Assembly (NCBI GenBank): GCA_015039365.1
Contig: WION01000417.1
Span: 1 to 46,176, forward strand
Direction: 5' to 3'
Source: Amanita rubescens
Lineage: Eukaryota; Basidiomycota; Agaricomycetes; Agaricales; Amanitaceae
DNA: 46,176 nt
Positions 1-10,720 of this stretch are shown here, in pieces. Under the pieces are notes generated by a model. The model was given only the letters and a program-made list of their open reading frames with translations. It searched no databases and was not told the origin of the DNA. Each line of letters opens with the position of its first letter. The stretch's first letter is position 1. A program made the position numbers and the translations under genes.

Positions 1-823
1 GAAAATGCTGCAACGCGACCTCAGGTCGGTTCCTGACGTAAAAAAACACTCACCCTCCCCAACAACGCCGTTGAAATAATGAATACAGCAGACACGAAAC
101 CAATGCGGCGCTGTCCCGAACGGCCACCATCTTTTCTGTCTGGCCGGTTCAATGGCACCGTAATTTCTAAAAAAACCAGAATCAATTTCTGAGTCGCGAC
201 TCTGAGGAAGAGCAGACATTAAGGGTCAACGCTCGATTTGCTGTGCAAAATGTATTGAAGGACTTCGTTATGGCTAGGCGTATTCTGCCCATTGTAAGGT
301 TTCGTGATAAGGGACCCGAATTGTCATCAGGTTAGCTTCGACTTGTTTGCATATATTTGGCTTCATACACTTCCGTCGCGACAATTGACATATCTGGTTT
401 TCATAGTCCTAGGCCCTGGCCATGTTCTCATGCGTGATGCGCTCCTAAAACTGTGTAATCTCTATGCCTCAATTGATATAACTGATTACCACTCTTAGTT
501 GAAGTCTCCAGGACGAGTGGATATGAAATGATATATGTAACGTATCGAATATTCTCAAATACGAGTCGCACTGAAGGGGTAGTGACTGGCACTGGCGCAC
601 CGACAGTCAACGAAATAACGTATCATCTCGGTCTTGGTGGCATAGTCGTCATCTCGAAATCTTTTATCTGTTAAAAATGACGGGGCAGAGTATTCTGCTC
701 GCAAGTGGCAGTATAAAAGCGGTAATTATCTATGAGGGTATCGGTCACCCGGAATTCCGGCACTGACAATTTCCAGACAAATATTAAAATATTAAACAAG
801 CCTGGTGGCTGACATTGGTCACG
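1..823. other. Non-coding flank
   Basis: I see no supported gene here; the short open frames lack family motifs or splice-linked continuation. The stretch is AT-rich toward the right and leads into the promoter of the repeat-protein gene. A perfect 12-bp palindrome GAGTCGCGACTC lies at 191-202. Confidence 0.5.
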
Positions 824-833
824 TATATTTAAG
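824..833 (+). promoter_or_regulatory. TATA-like element of the repeat-protein gene
   Basis: TATATTTAAG sits 54 nt upstream of the ATG at 887 and is followed by a pyrimidine-rich leader (CTTTTCTTTCC) and an A/C-rich start context. This is a strong, compact promoter layout; its function is inferred. Confidence 0.5.
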
Positions 834-886
834 CTGCCCAGGCGCGTCTCACTTTTCTTTCCAGTTAACCACATTCTACACACACC

Positions 887-1672
887 ATGCACGCTATCAT
901 CACCTGCATTGCTCCTAACTTCGCTGACGCTGGTCGTCAACCCCTCACTGCCATCCATAACCTTGCCGATGATTATTCCAAAGCTATCCAAATCACTCTC
1001 ACTGACGACGTTGCTGGTTGTCTCTGCGTTCAGGTTATCAACCCCGCCGAGAACTCGCCGGTCGCCACGTCGCCAGTGCCAGTGTCAAATCTTAAGCGTG
1101 TCAGGACTATCAACAAACTTGAAGGTCTCGCCATGCTTGAACGCAGGAATGCTCATCTCGCCCAAGAGGAATCCGCTGCTTCTCGCTCTATGGCTGGTCT
1201 GGCTCGGGTTTCTTCTCTTAAGCGCGTCAGGACTGTCAACAAACTGGAAGGACTGGCTATGCTTGAACGCAGAAAGGCTCTCCTTGCTGAACAGGAATCT
1301 AGTTCTTTGGCTTCTGGCAACGTTCCGGCTCAGGCTTCGTCTCTCAAGCGTGTCAGGACTATCAACAGGCTGGACGGTCTCGCAAAGCTTGAACGCAGAA
1401 AAGCACACCTTGCTGGAGAAGATTTTACCATTCCGCACCCTTTGACTGGCGATGTTCACGCTTCGACCCTTAAGCGTGTCCGCACGATCATCAAGTCTGC
1501 TGGCCTGGCTTTGCTTGCACGCCGCTCTGCTGAGGATTCTGGTGCTGATTCGCTTGTGCTCTCTGAGTCTGATGTTTCTACTCTTGGGCGTGTAAGGACA
1601 ATCAACAAGCTGGCTGGTCTCAACATCCTCCAACGCAGGAAGGCTCGCGCTGAGGCGCAAACCAGCTCCTGA
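887..1672 (+). CDS. Repeat protein with five dibasic-flanked 14-residue units
   Basis: Intronless, 261 aa; I do not recognise a family. Residues 1-68 form a unique N-terminal region with no clear signal peptide. Five imperfect copies of LKRVRTINKLEGLAMLERR begin at residues 69, 111, 153, 195 and 233 (spacing 42, 42, 42 and 38). In every copy exactly 14 residues separate the first basic site (KR in copies 1-4, GR in copy 5) from a following RR; the unit is VRTINKLEGLAMLE in copy 1. Linkers are Ala/Ser/Glu-rich. The units look amphipathic and helical. The layout resembles precursors cut at dibasic sites by a Kex2-type protease, but without a visible signal peptide secretion is unproven; an intracellular repeat protein is equally possible. 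The TATA-like box, short leader and mostly C/T-ending codons suggest high expression. Confidence 0.75.
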   Translation: MHAIITCIAPNFADAGRQPLTAIHNLADDYSKAIQITLTDDVAGCLCVQVINPAENSPVATSPVPVSNLKRVRTINKLEGLAMLERRNAHLAQEESAASRSMAGLARVSSLKRVRTVNKLEGLAMLERRKALLAEQESSSLASGNVPAQASSLKRVRTINRLDGLAKLERRKAHLAGEDFTIPHPLTGDVHASTLKRVRTIIKSAGLALLARRSAEDSGADSLVLSESDVSTLGRVRTINKLAGLNILQRRKARAEAQTSS

Positions 1673-1810
1673 AGGGGCTGGCTCGGGCAGGGTGCCCGCA
1701 GGATTTGTTTTGTTTTTTTCTTTTTCGCGATTTAGCTGACGTCGTTTGTAGCTACTCTGTGGTTCCTTCCGCCCTTTCGGGGTAGGACGACACTCGGCTC
1801 GACTTCAACG

Positions 1811-2273
1811 ATGTACCGACCGCAACACGTGAGTGTGATGCTAACTATCATTTATCTTATACTAACAGGCCTTAAGCGCCACGGTCGAAGCTTTGGCGGA
1901 TCCACCCGTTTCTGGGACCAAGGCAGGAACGGTGAGGCGGCGGGGGGCGGACGTTTGACTTTAGCCAAGTCTGCGCCCAAACCCAGCTGTCCAATGAAGC
2001 CGCCGGGGAGAACGTTGAGTACGAAGTGGATGGTGGTGGGATGCTTGCCACATTCTGCTATCAGAGGAAGCTCGGAAGCATAACGTTCTGGGAACCGGCA
2101 CCTGTCTCCCTGGATTCGGGAAATTCGTCAAGGATAGAACTTGGGGACGACTTCGATATGTGAGCATGATTTTATACAAGCAGCAGGTTGATTGACGCGT
2201 TTCCAGCACAAGCTTCAGCACCTCCCGACGACGGCGTTTCTTTTCTTTTTCTCTCTCTATATACCCCCTTTAA
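1811..2273 (+). pseudogene. Small spliced ORF with a broken frame
   Basis: MYRPQH is followed by a good intron (GTGAGT to TACTAACAG, 1829-1869) and then by a frame reading ALSATVEALADPPVSG up to a G-run near 1941-1950. There the frame stops (TGA at 1956), while the +1 frame stays open and protein-like (SQVCAQTQLSNEAAG..., LATFCYQRKLG...) to 2160. A further GTGAGC...TTTCCAG intron would join it to a short Arg/Phe-rich tail ending at 2273. One base in the G-run separates the two halves, so this is either a frameshifted gene, an error in the G-run, or an unresolved splice. No family recognised. Confidence 0.35.
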
Positions 2274-2880
2274 TGCATTTATGTAAGTCCCACTCGGTAG
2301 CTTTTTCCCTCAGGCCCAAGGGTTTTTTAACGCACCCGAGTTGGTGACCATTCCTCCCCGCATTAGAATTACTTGTAATTGCATTGCACGAATGTATAAA
2401 TATAATCTGGGTTCCGGGCCAACATCACCGTTTGAATTGTGAGGAATGTCGAGTGCGAACAGATCACTCTTGAAGGTGATGGCGCTGGAAATTCTCCGTC
2501 ATTGTTGACACGTCATGCATTCATGGTGCATGAGCCCAAAACTGGATTGAAGGCCAATGCACTAGAAGGGGCACATAGTATTCGGACATTCTGCACGTTC
2601 ATACTGACAACGATGTGAGGCAGACATACTGTCCTAGTCAGTGGTTGTCTGGTGTTCCTCGTCGGCGCATTTCACCCCCCATCATCAGTCATTCCGATGT
2701 TTGTCGAACAACTGAGAATCTAGAACTGACGTGGTTGAATCTCATCGAAAAGGGTCGAGATAAAGTTGTATCCAATCTATTGCATTATCAATTTCCTTAA
2801 GATTAATATCTTTACGACAACGAGATGAATAGAATGGCAAAACCGTCGGTGCTATAGAAAGAGCACCAGGGTATGCCGTT
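2274..2880. other. Intergenic, no gene seen
   Basis: This is the 3' side of the ribosomal protein gene on the minus strand. It contains AT-rich tracts (TATAAATATAAT near 2395) and a 61-codon plus-strand open frame with no homology I can see. Confidence 0.4.
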
Positions 2881-3577
2881 TCATGGCTTTTGTTGCGTTC
2901 TCCAGTTCTGTTGGAGTGTACGTGAAGTGGTAAGTCGACTTGGATCGTAGTCAGGTGGAAGCGTGCCATCTTCCCAGCTTCTCAACACGTTGGCGCCCAT
3001 TTTGCCCATATGCATGGAGGGGAAAATCCTCAGTCGTTCGAGGCGTCTATCACGGAGCTTGTTTTTGGGTAACATGCCAGACACTGCGTGTCTGATGATC
3101 TATGAGTAGGAACTTGAGCCTTCGCGCGTCACGACATGAAAAAAGAGAACAACGCACCTCGTCACAGTGTTTAGCCATCATATCTTTGTAAGGCGTCTCC
3201 TTCAATCCACCTGGATACATTGAGTGCTTTCGGTATATCAGCTGCTCTTCTTTTCGACCCGTTACCCGAATGCTTTTTGCGTTTGTTACAATGACATAGT
3301 CGCCGCAGTCAACTACGTGGATGCACATAAAATCACGTTTTTCTTAGCCTGCGCGGGGATGTAGATGGTTTTCAACGCACCACTTGGGTCATATATCGGT
3401 TTATGCTTCCCCATGAGTACTAGAGCTATACGCTCCGCTAGTTTTCCGAGAATTCGATCCGTTGCGTCGACATGGTGCCATACACGAGCATAGGCAAGCG
3501 CGGTCTAATAGTCGAGGCTTCAGTTTATGAGAATATGGGATGAGGAATGAACGTACATTGCCTACGAGCTGGGACAT
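2881..3577 (-). CDS. MRPL23: Mitochondrial large-subunit ribosomal protein uL13m
   Basis: Four exons (3557-3577, 3381-3504, 3158-3312, 2881-3099) join in phase to 172 aa. The start is MSQLVGN followed by [24 protein letters not shown] and [10 protein letters not shown]; the centre has [18 protein letters not shown] and HSMYPGG; the end has [19 protein letters not shown]. These are the uL13 signatures, and the length fits yeast Mrpl23. The C-terminal tail beyond the core (from IFPSMHMG on) is fungal-type. The protein acts in the mitochondrial 54S subunit, binding 23S-type rRNA. The first coding exon is only 21 nt. It is transcribed in the same direction as the FMO gene upstream of it. Confidence 0.93.
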
Positions 3578-4016
3578 TGGTCTAGGTCGTGAGCGCTTCT
3601 GAGTGGTCAATGCCTAATCGGAGAATGCCGAGCCGCGAGTCTTTCATTCCGTTCCGACCCCAATTTGGGTACATATTCCAGATATTGACTACTACCCCAG
3701 TCTTTTTCTTTCTCTATACAGGCATTGTCAGTGTCCAATATACTTTATGCGTTTTTAATTTACGGTTACTCCGTGGCTTTCCTCGTTATTTCAGACGCCC
3801 TTTACTACGTGTGTGCAAAGAATTTCAACGGCGCAACTTACTGAGACGCTGTACCGGGATTACTTGAAGGAGTCACAAGGTATATATGGAGTACATCACA
3901 CTATAAGGCAAATATAGCACGTAGGTTTGGAAGGTGTAGTAAGGACTATGCTAGAGCAGGCGTAACTTCGCATTTCTAGGTTTGATGTACTCAATGCATT
4001 TCGTGTCCACGAGGTG
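3578..4016. other. Promoter of uL13m and 3' region of the FMO gene
   Basis: No confident gene. On the plus strand two short protein-like stretches occur: a hydrophobic 40-codon frame at 3721-3843 (starting ALSVSNILYAFLIYGYS, could span a membrane) and an overlapping frame containing AQLTETLYRDYLKESQ. I could not link either to a start codon through splice sites in phase. Confidence 0.35.
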
Positions 4017-6494
4017 CTACGCGCTGGGTAAGTATGGCACACCAAATATACCCTCTTCCTTCGCCTTGATCTCTGGAGAGAAAAAAATCGAAACGTCAAA
4101 CACTCTCCCAATGAATACTATGACGTCCTACTCACGCATTGCGAGATGTTTAGAATAATACCGAGCTTGGGCAAGGCTTCCTATAGGCAATATTATTATC
4201 GTGAAACCTTCCCGAAAGAGCGATACTCACCCATCATGTACCACAGATTGGGAAGGCCAATTTCGCGCCAAGTACCCCGGATCTCTCCCTCCTCGTTCAA
4301 ACCCCAAACAGGCGTGCATTTATCGGCGATTTCGTCTCCACAGATGATGCGTATTCCATCTAGCGGTTCACCCAATCTAATACGAAGAAGTAAGATACAA
4401 GTTGAACATTGAATCGCAGCTTCAATAGAGAAACGGACCCAGTGCAGAAGACGACCACATCTGCTTGTAATTCGCTACCATTTTCAAAGAGCAAACCGTT
4501 CTCTGAGAATGCCTTGATCTGGCTGTCGTTCTTGAGTTTGATTTTGCCATCGATAATTAACTGGCTTGCACCAGTATCTGCGACCTTGGGCATGAGGCCA
4601 GCGTGTCTTTCAGGAAAACCAGAGCGTACCCCAATAATAACCTCCACCTTTTGCCCACGCCAAAAGCATAGGACCCGAAAGGTCTTTGTAACCTCTGTTC
4701 AACTTGAATCCTCGTTTTTGGAGTCCTTCAAGGAGTTCCCTGTACGTATCGAGTTTTACGTTGGGTATGATGGATATAAAACATCTTATTACTTACTTGT
4801 CTGCCTCTGCTATTTCAATCCTCGTTCGATAACCATAGCCCTCCATGAAGTGATTTGAATAAGAAGCACTGATCCTATCAGCGATCTCGGTAGGAAATAC
4901 GCTATCCTCCGCATACAATCCTAAAAAGCGACCCTTTCAGTGTCTTTTTCTTTGCAGCACTCATATAATCACCTCCATTTAAGATTTTCATACCATGCTT
5001 GACGCTCATGATGTAGGTCGAACCCCTCTGGTACATCGTCACGTCTATAATGGCAATGAAATCAAGGGTGGTCATCTTAATAATAAATCACTGACCAACA
5101 CCGTGGTTGTAGTAATCCTCGCAAATATCATGAGCTTGGATACATCACATCAATTTGGTTGCGGCCTTCAGATTTGACTCACTCACCCGAAGTACAAGCT
5201 CCGACGACAACAACCTTTTTTCCGACATGATTTGTGGCTTTCTCATGCTGATGAGAGTGAAGAATTTGCCCTTTGAACTTGTCCTGCGTGGTGAACACGA
5301 TTTAGCGAGGTCCGAGGAGGCAAAGCACAAATGTACCATTCCGGAATACTGGGGCATGAAAGGTGCGCCGCCTTTGAACCCGAGGGCAAAAATTAAGTGT
5401 CTGACGACAAATATACGTGTTGAACCATCTCCTTTTTGTACCATAACGTGCCACATATTATTTGAATCTTGACTTGCTTTGACGACTTTCGATGAAGTCC
5501 AGTAGTTTAACTCCAATGTATCCGCGTAGTTCTCAAGCCAATTCGCCAGCTGGTTACGATCAAAAAACAAATGCATACCCGCGGACTCTCGAACACACCT
5601 TTTGTGCAGGTGAGTACACAGGCCATGTCGATGGGAAACTAATAAAATCGAGGCGATCTAGATATATATCGTTGTAGTAAAATGATACGTACGGTAAATA
5701 TGCCATATGGTCCAGCCCTGTGATCAACATATTGAACACAGGGATGGGATGCAATACAAGGCGAAATACTCACAGACTTGATCGTGTACGGAAAGCGCCT
5801 CGTAACGCTTTCTCCAATTATCCCCAATCCTTTCATTTTTCTCAATTATCAGGGAATCAATCCCGAGGTACTTGAGTCTGGCGGAGATTTCAAGACCACA
5901 ATGTCCGCCTCCGATGATAAGGGCGGTAGGATTACGGTCAGCGTAGAGTCGTTCCTGCGCACGAGCAGCGCCCCAGTTGCCTCGCAATGTTTCCGACTCT
6001 CTGAGGTGTCCAATCTTCTCAGGGAAACCTTTCAAATCATCCAAAGCAGTTAGGATGGTATGTGCCTTCCATTTTCCGTCGGCCTGGGGTACCAGCCGAA
6101 CAACACCAGAGCAAAGACCAACTGTGGTCTCAAATTCGAATAGAGCCTGGATCCAAGCGAGGTCAGGGAATGGTCGTTGAAGCTCTGCATATGAGGGATT
6201 CTTAAGTTTGAAGCTCTTCACTTCCGCCAGTGCCAAACGATCCTCGAGAAACTGTCCAATTTGGGGGGTACCTATAAAGGTACGGATGGACCACGTCAAA
6301 GCGAGGACATCCCGCCAATAGGCGCCTTCCACTATAATGTTGATAAGATTGTTCACATCTCCAGATTCGCAGAAACACTTGAAGAGCTGGAACCACTCCT
6401 TGATAGTTTGGTCCACGTCAAGGTCGCATGGTATGTCTGCACCGAGTTTGTCGAGAACGGGGAGAACTGATTCAACAGGGTGAGTGATAGGCAT
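4017..6494 (-). CDS. FAD-dependent flavin-containing monooxygenase (FMO-like)
   Basis: Thirteen exons (5774-6494, 5693-5717, 5599-5638, 5337-5549, 5187-5283, 5096-5134, 4994-5044, 4797-4920, 4630-4739, 4439-4577, 4231-4376, 4136-4180, 4017-4072) give 601 aa in one frame. Residues about 25-150 look like a SnoaL/NTF2-like N-terminal domain. The FAD site GGGHCG is at 195-200 followed by EKNERIGDNW; the FMO fingerprint FKGQILHS is at 336-343; the NADPH site is VVVVGACTSAHD near 357-368. Later come ADVVVFCTG and the C-terminal SKHLAMQIKAKEEG. Members oxidise soft nucleophiles or carbonyl substrates with NADPH and O2; the substrate here is unknown. It shares a 143-bp divergent promoter with the ABHD11-like gene. 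A decayed second copy lies at 9960-10720. Confidence 0.92.
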
Positions 6495-6637
6495 TCTTTA
6501 GGGTGGGTTGGAACATACGCGCCAAGCTAACCTGGCCATATATCTTGCGTTTAACCGACTCAAACCCAGGGTACCAGCGTCATGGTCTAAAATAGGCCGG
6601 TTGCCTAAAATGGAAAACCTCAAGTCGACATTTCACC
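6495..6637. promoter_or_regulatory. Divergent promoter, FMO / ABHD11-like
   Basis: Only 143 bp separate the two start codons, so the FMO and hydrolase genes must share regulatory DNA. No clear TATA box is visible. Confidence 0.6.
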
Positions 6638-7848
6638 ATGGCCGTTGCAATTGCTCGCCGAACGCTGCATTCTTGGCATAGTGCAAACCTACGCGCGTGC
6701 CGACGATACTCCTCAACACTCTCGACAGCGACCAAAGGCATAATTCCAGTTGACCTGGATTATACTCTACAAGTCCCGCCGGATGGCAACAAAACAGAAA
6801 AGCCGTTGGTAATTTTACACGGGCTCTTGTGAGTTGTTCGTGCGCCTGTGTCCCGGACCTATCCTAATATTTACTTAGCGGTTCGAAGCGTAACTGGAAT
6901 TCGTTAACCAAGGCATTCATGTCCGATCTGAAGCTACCCGTCTATGCGCTTGATCTCAGAAACCACGGCTCCTCGCCTCACATTGCGCCCATGACCTACG
7001 AACACATGGCGGCGGACGTGTTGCATTTCTTTGCAAAGCATAAATTGAATGATGTATCTCTGTTAGGTCACTCTATGTAAGTCGCGCTTCTCGACCTTTC
7101 CCTCCGCCCTCACGTACTTATAGTTGATGGATTCACCAAGGGGCGGAAAAGTTGCCATGTCCGTAGCTCTAAGTCTTGCGTCGCCTGGCTCGGATCAAAG
7201 AACCGCCCTCTCGAATCTTATCGTGGTCGATATTGCCCCCGTCCGAGCCGCGCTTTCCGAGGATTTTGTGCAATATACCCATATCATGTTTAAAATCGAA
7301 CAAATGGGTCTTAAGACTCGCGTAGAAGCGTCAAAAGTATTGGAAGCATACGAAAAGGCATCTTCAGTTTACCAATATCTATTGATTTGTCGCTAACATG
7401 TGCCTACAGGACGTAAGCGTGCGACAGTTCTTACTGACGAACCTTATTGTTCCTCCTGCATCGTCGCCCGATAAACTTAGGTTCCAGATTCCGCTATCAA
7501 TTCTGAAAGACTCGATCTCGGCACTTGGTTCATTTCCGTATGAACCAAGCGAGCGTTCTTGGGCTGGAAGAACTCTTGTTTTGAAAGGTGCTAAGAGCAA
7601 GTGAGTCACATCTCTTTCGTTTCAACATGCCTACTCACTGCCATGAAGATACATCAATAGACACAATATTCCCCTGTTAAAATCGTTTTTCCCCAACGCT
7701 CAATTAGCGGAACTTGAAACCGGTCACTGGGGTAAACCTGCTCAACTGTAGTTGGAATTATCTGACGTTCCGCACAGTGCACGCAGAGAAACCTCACGAA
7801 TTCAAACGGCTTGTCGTAGATTCTATCCGGGGAAACGATGGCCAATAG
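6638..7848 (+). CDS. ABHD11: Mitochondrial alpha/beta hydrolase, ABHD11/Imo32 type
   Basis: Six exons (6638-6828, 6879-7076, 7141-7366, 7410-7600, 7649-7731, 7778-7848) give 319 aa. The N-terminus is basic and Ser/Arg-rich (IARRTLHSWHSANLRACRRYSS), a likely mitochondrial presequence. The oxyanion motif is LHGLFGS, then LDLRNHGSSPH, the nucleophile elbow GHSMGGK (Ser129, split by intron 2), VDIAPVRA, RQFLLTNL, and the His-containing end GHWVHAEKPHEF. Family members are mitochondrial serine hydrolases or thioesterases; yeast relatives are Imo32 and the Eat1 ethanol acyltransferases. The intron 3 donor is uncertain: GTTTAC at 7367 was chosen, but GC at 7357 (GCATCT) is also in phase. Exons 5-6 have a decayed copy at 10855-11034. 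Confidence 0.92.
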
Positions 7849-8505
7849 ACGGTCCGTGCTATACAATAGATTTTCAGGTATGAACGTACCATGGCCAGCA
7901 AAGAGAAGGGACGAGGATTAATGGCTTCCCTTCTTAATTCAGTGATACATTACTAGACCACAAGTCGCACCTAATCCAGAAAACAATTATGTGATTAGAG
8001 TAACAGGATTTCCGTGTGCTTGCCTTAGTATGCTCAGACAGAGATGAGAGAATCAGTGGGTAAAGTAAAACGAATCAAGGACTTGCTCATCCCGTATTAG
8101 TTTGCTCCATGGCGTGGGCATCAGATGAATTAGGCGAAAGGAGATTCGACGAGGACTCGGGACAAAAGGGGTCGCCGAGGGTCCAGCGCGTTGCTCCCTA
8201 CCTGAGGGTGATGAGTAGGCATACGAGTAACGGCTATCATGCGTTGACAATAGGACCCCCAAGACGTCGCGTGTTGAAGGCGTTTCGGTAACTGTTAGCG
8301 GGGAAGTAAGGCCCCAAGCGAACGTTTGCCATGCATCAAGTCCTGTTTATAACCTAGCTAGCTCCGGAACGGATTCGAGAGCCCTTTGCACAACGATAGC
8401 TTTCGGCCATTGCATAGTCATAAGGTTATGATACCATCAAATTCGATACAGAAGTTACAAGTGATAGCAATAATCAACAGTTCGTTACAATTCTGGATAT
8501 TATCA
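7849..8505. other. 3' intergenic between convergent genes
   Basis: The hydrolase gene (plus) and the GST gene (minus) converge here. Several short open frames occur on both strands, none with a recognisable motif or splice continuation. I see nothing further. Confidence 0.45.
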
Positions 8506-9308
8506 TCAATAACTGAGTGTCGACTTCACTCCATCTTCGACCGCCTTCCACGAATCACGGTTTCTAATTTCATTGAACCACCTAGAATGATTTTTAGTAC
8601 TACTTCACGAAAAAAACATCGAGCGCACCTCTTGACATTAGGCCTGCTTTCGATCAAGTCGCCATGACCGCCCTGGTAAACTTTGACACCATAAGGAAGG
8701 TGGAAGAGGTCAGCGAGCGAGAACTCGTCGCCTGCAATATACTTCTGTTTGCTCAAAATCTTTTCGTAGACATCGAGCCTACCGCCAAGGGCAGTGATGT
8801 GCTTCGTAACCTGCGCCTCGTCAATTTCCAAACCTCTCCATCTGCAGGGTGCAATCAGTCACTTGTACCGAAGGAATGTAATATGGGTGCATACTTCTTA
8901 ACGACCTTCTCAAAAGCAATTCCGGATGCATGGGGATCCCAATTGGAGGCTTCGACGGAAACGGCCTGCTCGACGAGAGCCTTCTTCTGGAGATCTTCGG
9001 GGTAGAGTTGTGTGCCCTGGTTGGCATATTTGATGGCGATGTAGCGACCGATGGCACGACTTTCGTAAAGGATGAAACCATCGTCCTAGAGAAGGATGTC
9101 GGGACTGGGCACACGTCGAATGGTATGCACGTACCTCGAGGACGGGGGCCTGGCCAAACGGCTGCATCTTCAGGTAAGTTTCAGATTTGTGCTCACCCTT
9201 GGACCAGTCGAGGTTGACAAGCTCGAAGGGGACTTTCTTCTCAATGAGAACAGTCGCTACACGTTGAGTGCAGGTGGAGACGGCGAAGCCGTGGAGTCTC
9301 AAGACCAT
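8506..9308 (-). CDS. Glutathione S-transferase, phi-like
   Basis: Four exons (9135-9308, 8895-9085, 8629-8841, 8506-8581) give 217 aa, the usual cytosolic GST length. The N-terminal thioredoxin fold reads LRLHGFAVSTCTQRVA (the putative catalytic Ser lies in STCTQ), KVPFELVNLDW, QPFGQAPVLED and ILYESRAIGRYIA. The helical C-terminal domain has YIAGDEFSLADLFHLPY and WFNEIRNRDSWKAV. It conjugates glutathione to electrophiles and is probably cytosolic. The start MVLRLHG was preferred over an in-frame Met 13 codons upstream because the fold begins there. The upstream region carries a CCG-N11-CGG palindrome (9712-9728). Confidence 0.93.
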
Positions 9309-9959
9309 GGCTAGTAGTGTGTTGGGGCGGGAGACGCTGCTCTTCAACGACTTTGCGGGGTCCTTTTATCATTTTCAGGAGTGGGCCTTTCGGGTGTCGG
9401 GTGCATACGCCATCAAGGTGTTGGCGTGCTTAGGATGTAAGATCGTAATGCGTATTTGAGATTGCGGTGGCGTTGTGGCTGGAGATGATTCAGCATACAC
9501 TCAAACCGATAGTCATACCATGATCCCCATCACGTCAGGCGATACCTCGTATCAGGGTCTCAGTTCCAAGAATGGTTTGATTGAGGAGAATGTGTTGGGT
9601 TTGAGAAAGTAATCTGTCAGCGCTTACTCAGACTCTCTCCTGCAGAGCCAAGAGACATACTGCGCAGGGCAAAATGGGAGATCTCGTCATGCAAATTACG
9701 TGCAACACTTGCCGCCTACTGTAGGCGGTATGATTGCTTGATGAACCATACTCAACCCATCATATCGACATATCGACGAACGTACGGGTCATTTCCCACC
9801 CCCCCACTGCCGAGCGTGATCCCCAACCGCGCCGCGCTCTTCGAGACTCGCGCGAGGAAAAAAGCAAGCAGCAGGAGGGAGGGCTGTATCAACTTTGCAG
9901 AGGGGCAGGGCCGTACAGGACGTGTGATGGCCCTGGTGAGTATATCCGTTTGAGGAAGG
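9309..9959. other. Upstream region of the GST gene
   Basis: No supported gene. Long but low-quality open frames (9734-10129 plus, 9789-10106 minus) overlap the start of the decayed FMO copy and show no family motif. Confidence 0.4.
9712..9728. promoter_or_regulatory. 17-bp inverted repeat CCGCCTAC-T-GTAGGCGG
   Basis: Perfect 8-bp arms around one base, placing CCG and CGG 11 bp apart. Inverted CCG/CGG triplets at fixed spacing are the classic target layout of fungal Zn(II)2Cys6 activators. It lies about 400 bp upstream of the GST start codon. The regulatory role is inferred. Confidence 0.35.
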
Positions 9960-10720
9960 CTGCCGTCCCCATTGCGTCACGCCTGGCCGTGGCATCGTGT
10001 ATTTCAACTGGTCACATCGCTTACACTCTTCTACTTCGGTTCGAAACCCAGACAGGTTATCAGCAACTTCGTCCTCACGGATGCCGCGAATTCCGTGGTT
10101 CACCAATTCTATTTAAGAAAAATTGTTAGCCCACGTTAAACTTTAAATAAAAGCACGGAGAAACATACACAGTACAGAAGACGTCCACGTCTGCTTGCAA
10201 TTCTCTACCATTCTCGAATAGCAAACCAGTCTCTGAAAGATTTGATCAGGCAGCCGTTCTTGATTTTGATCTTGTCATCGATGATCAGCTGGCTTGCTCC
10301 GTTATCTGCAAAAATCAGCCATGGGGTACCTTGCTTGTCTGCATCTGGTAGTCAGCAATGCCTAAGGAGGCGCAAGGATAAAACGTCACCATTCCCGGAT
10401 ATTGCGGCATGTAAGGTGCACCGCCTCGGAATCCCATGGCAAAGATCAGGTGTTTGACAACAGATACGTGTGTTGAACCATATCTCCTTCATGTACAGTA
10501 ACATGCCACTTTTTTTTTCGCGTTCTGGGTTGCTTTAACGCTTTTCGACGAAGTCCAGTAGTTCAACTCCATAACGTCTGCGTAGTTCTCGAGCCAATTT
10601 GTTAACTGCCAATACGATCAGCCGAACCATAGCATTTCAGAATCATACGCACTGTTTGTGCAGGTGGGTACACCGGTCCATGTCGTTGGGAAGTTATTCA
10701 GACGTATATTGTTGCTGTAC
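9960..10720 (-). pseudogene. Decayed, internally deleted copy of the FMO gene
   Basis: Nucleotide similarity to the FMO gene at 4017-6494 runs in the same order and orientation. Copies of exon 11 (about 9960-10110), exon 10 (10169-10305, ASQLIID..KIKIKNG), exon 4 (about 10393-10620, NYWTSSK, HLIFAMGFRGGAPYMPQYPGM) and exon 3 (about 10655-10695) can be read. Exons 5-9 are missing between exons 4 and 10, and exons 1-2 are not found. A run of nine A in the exon 4 copy shifts the frame and stops follow. No functional product is possible. Confidence 0.85.

Noticed and set aside
909..1445. 178-codon plus-strand and 191-codon minus-strand open frames overlapping the repeat-protein gene
   Set aside because: They are shadows: the same 126-nt period appears because the DNA repeats, and their residue composition is poor (Leu/Ser runs). 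The 887-1672 frame has the promoter, start and conserved units.
8053..8291. Opposing small open frames between the hydrolase and GST genes
   Set aside because: No motif, no splice continuation, and the position is 3' of two convergent genes.
9734..10129. 131-codon plus-strand open frame
   Set aside because: Its right half overlaps the antisense copy of FMO exon 11 and the rest is low-complexity.
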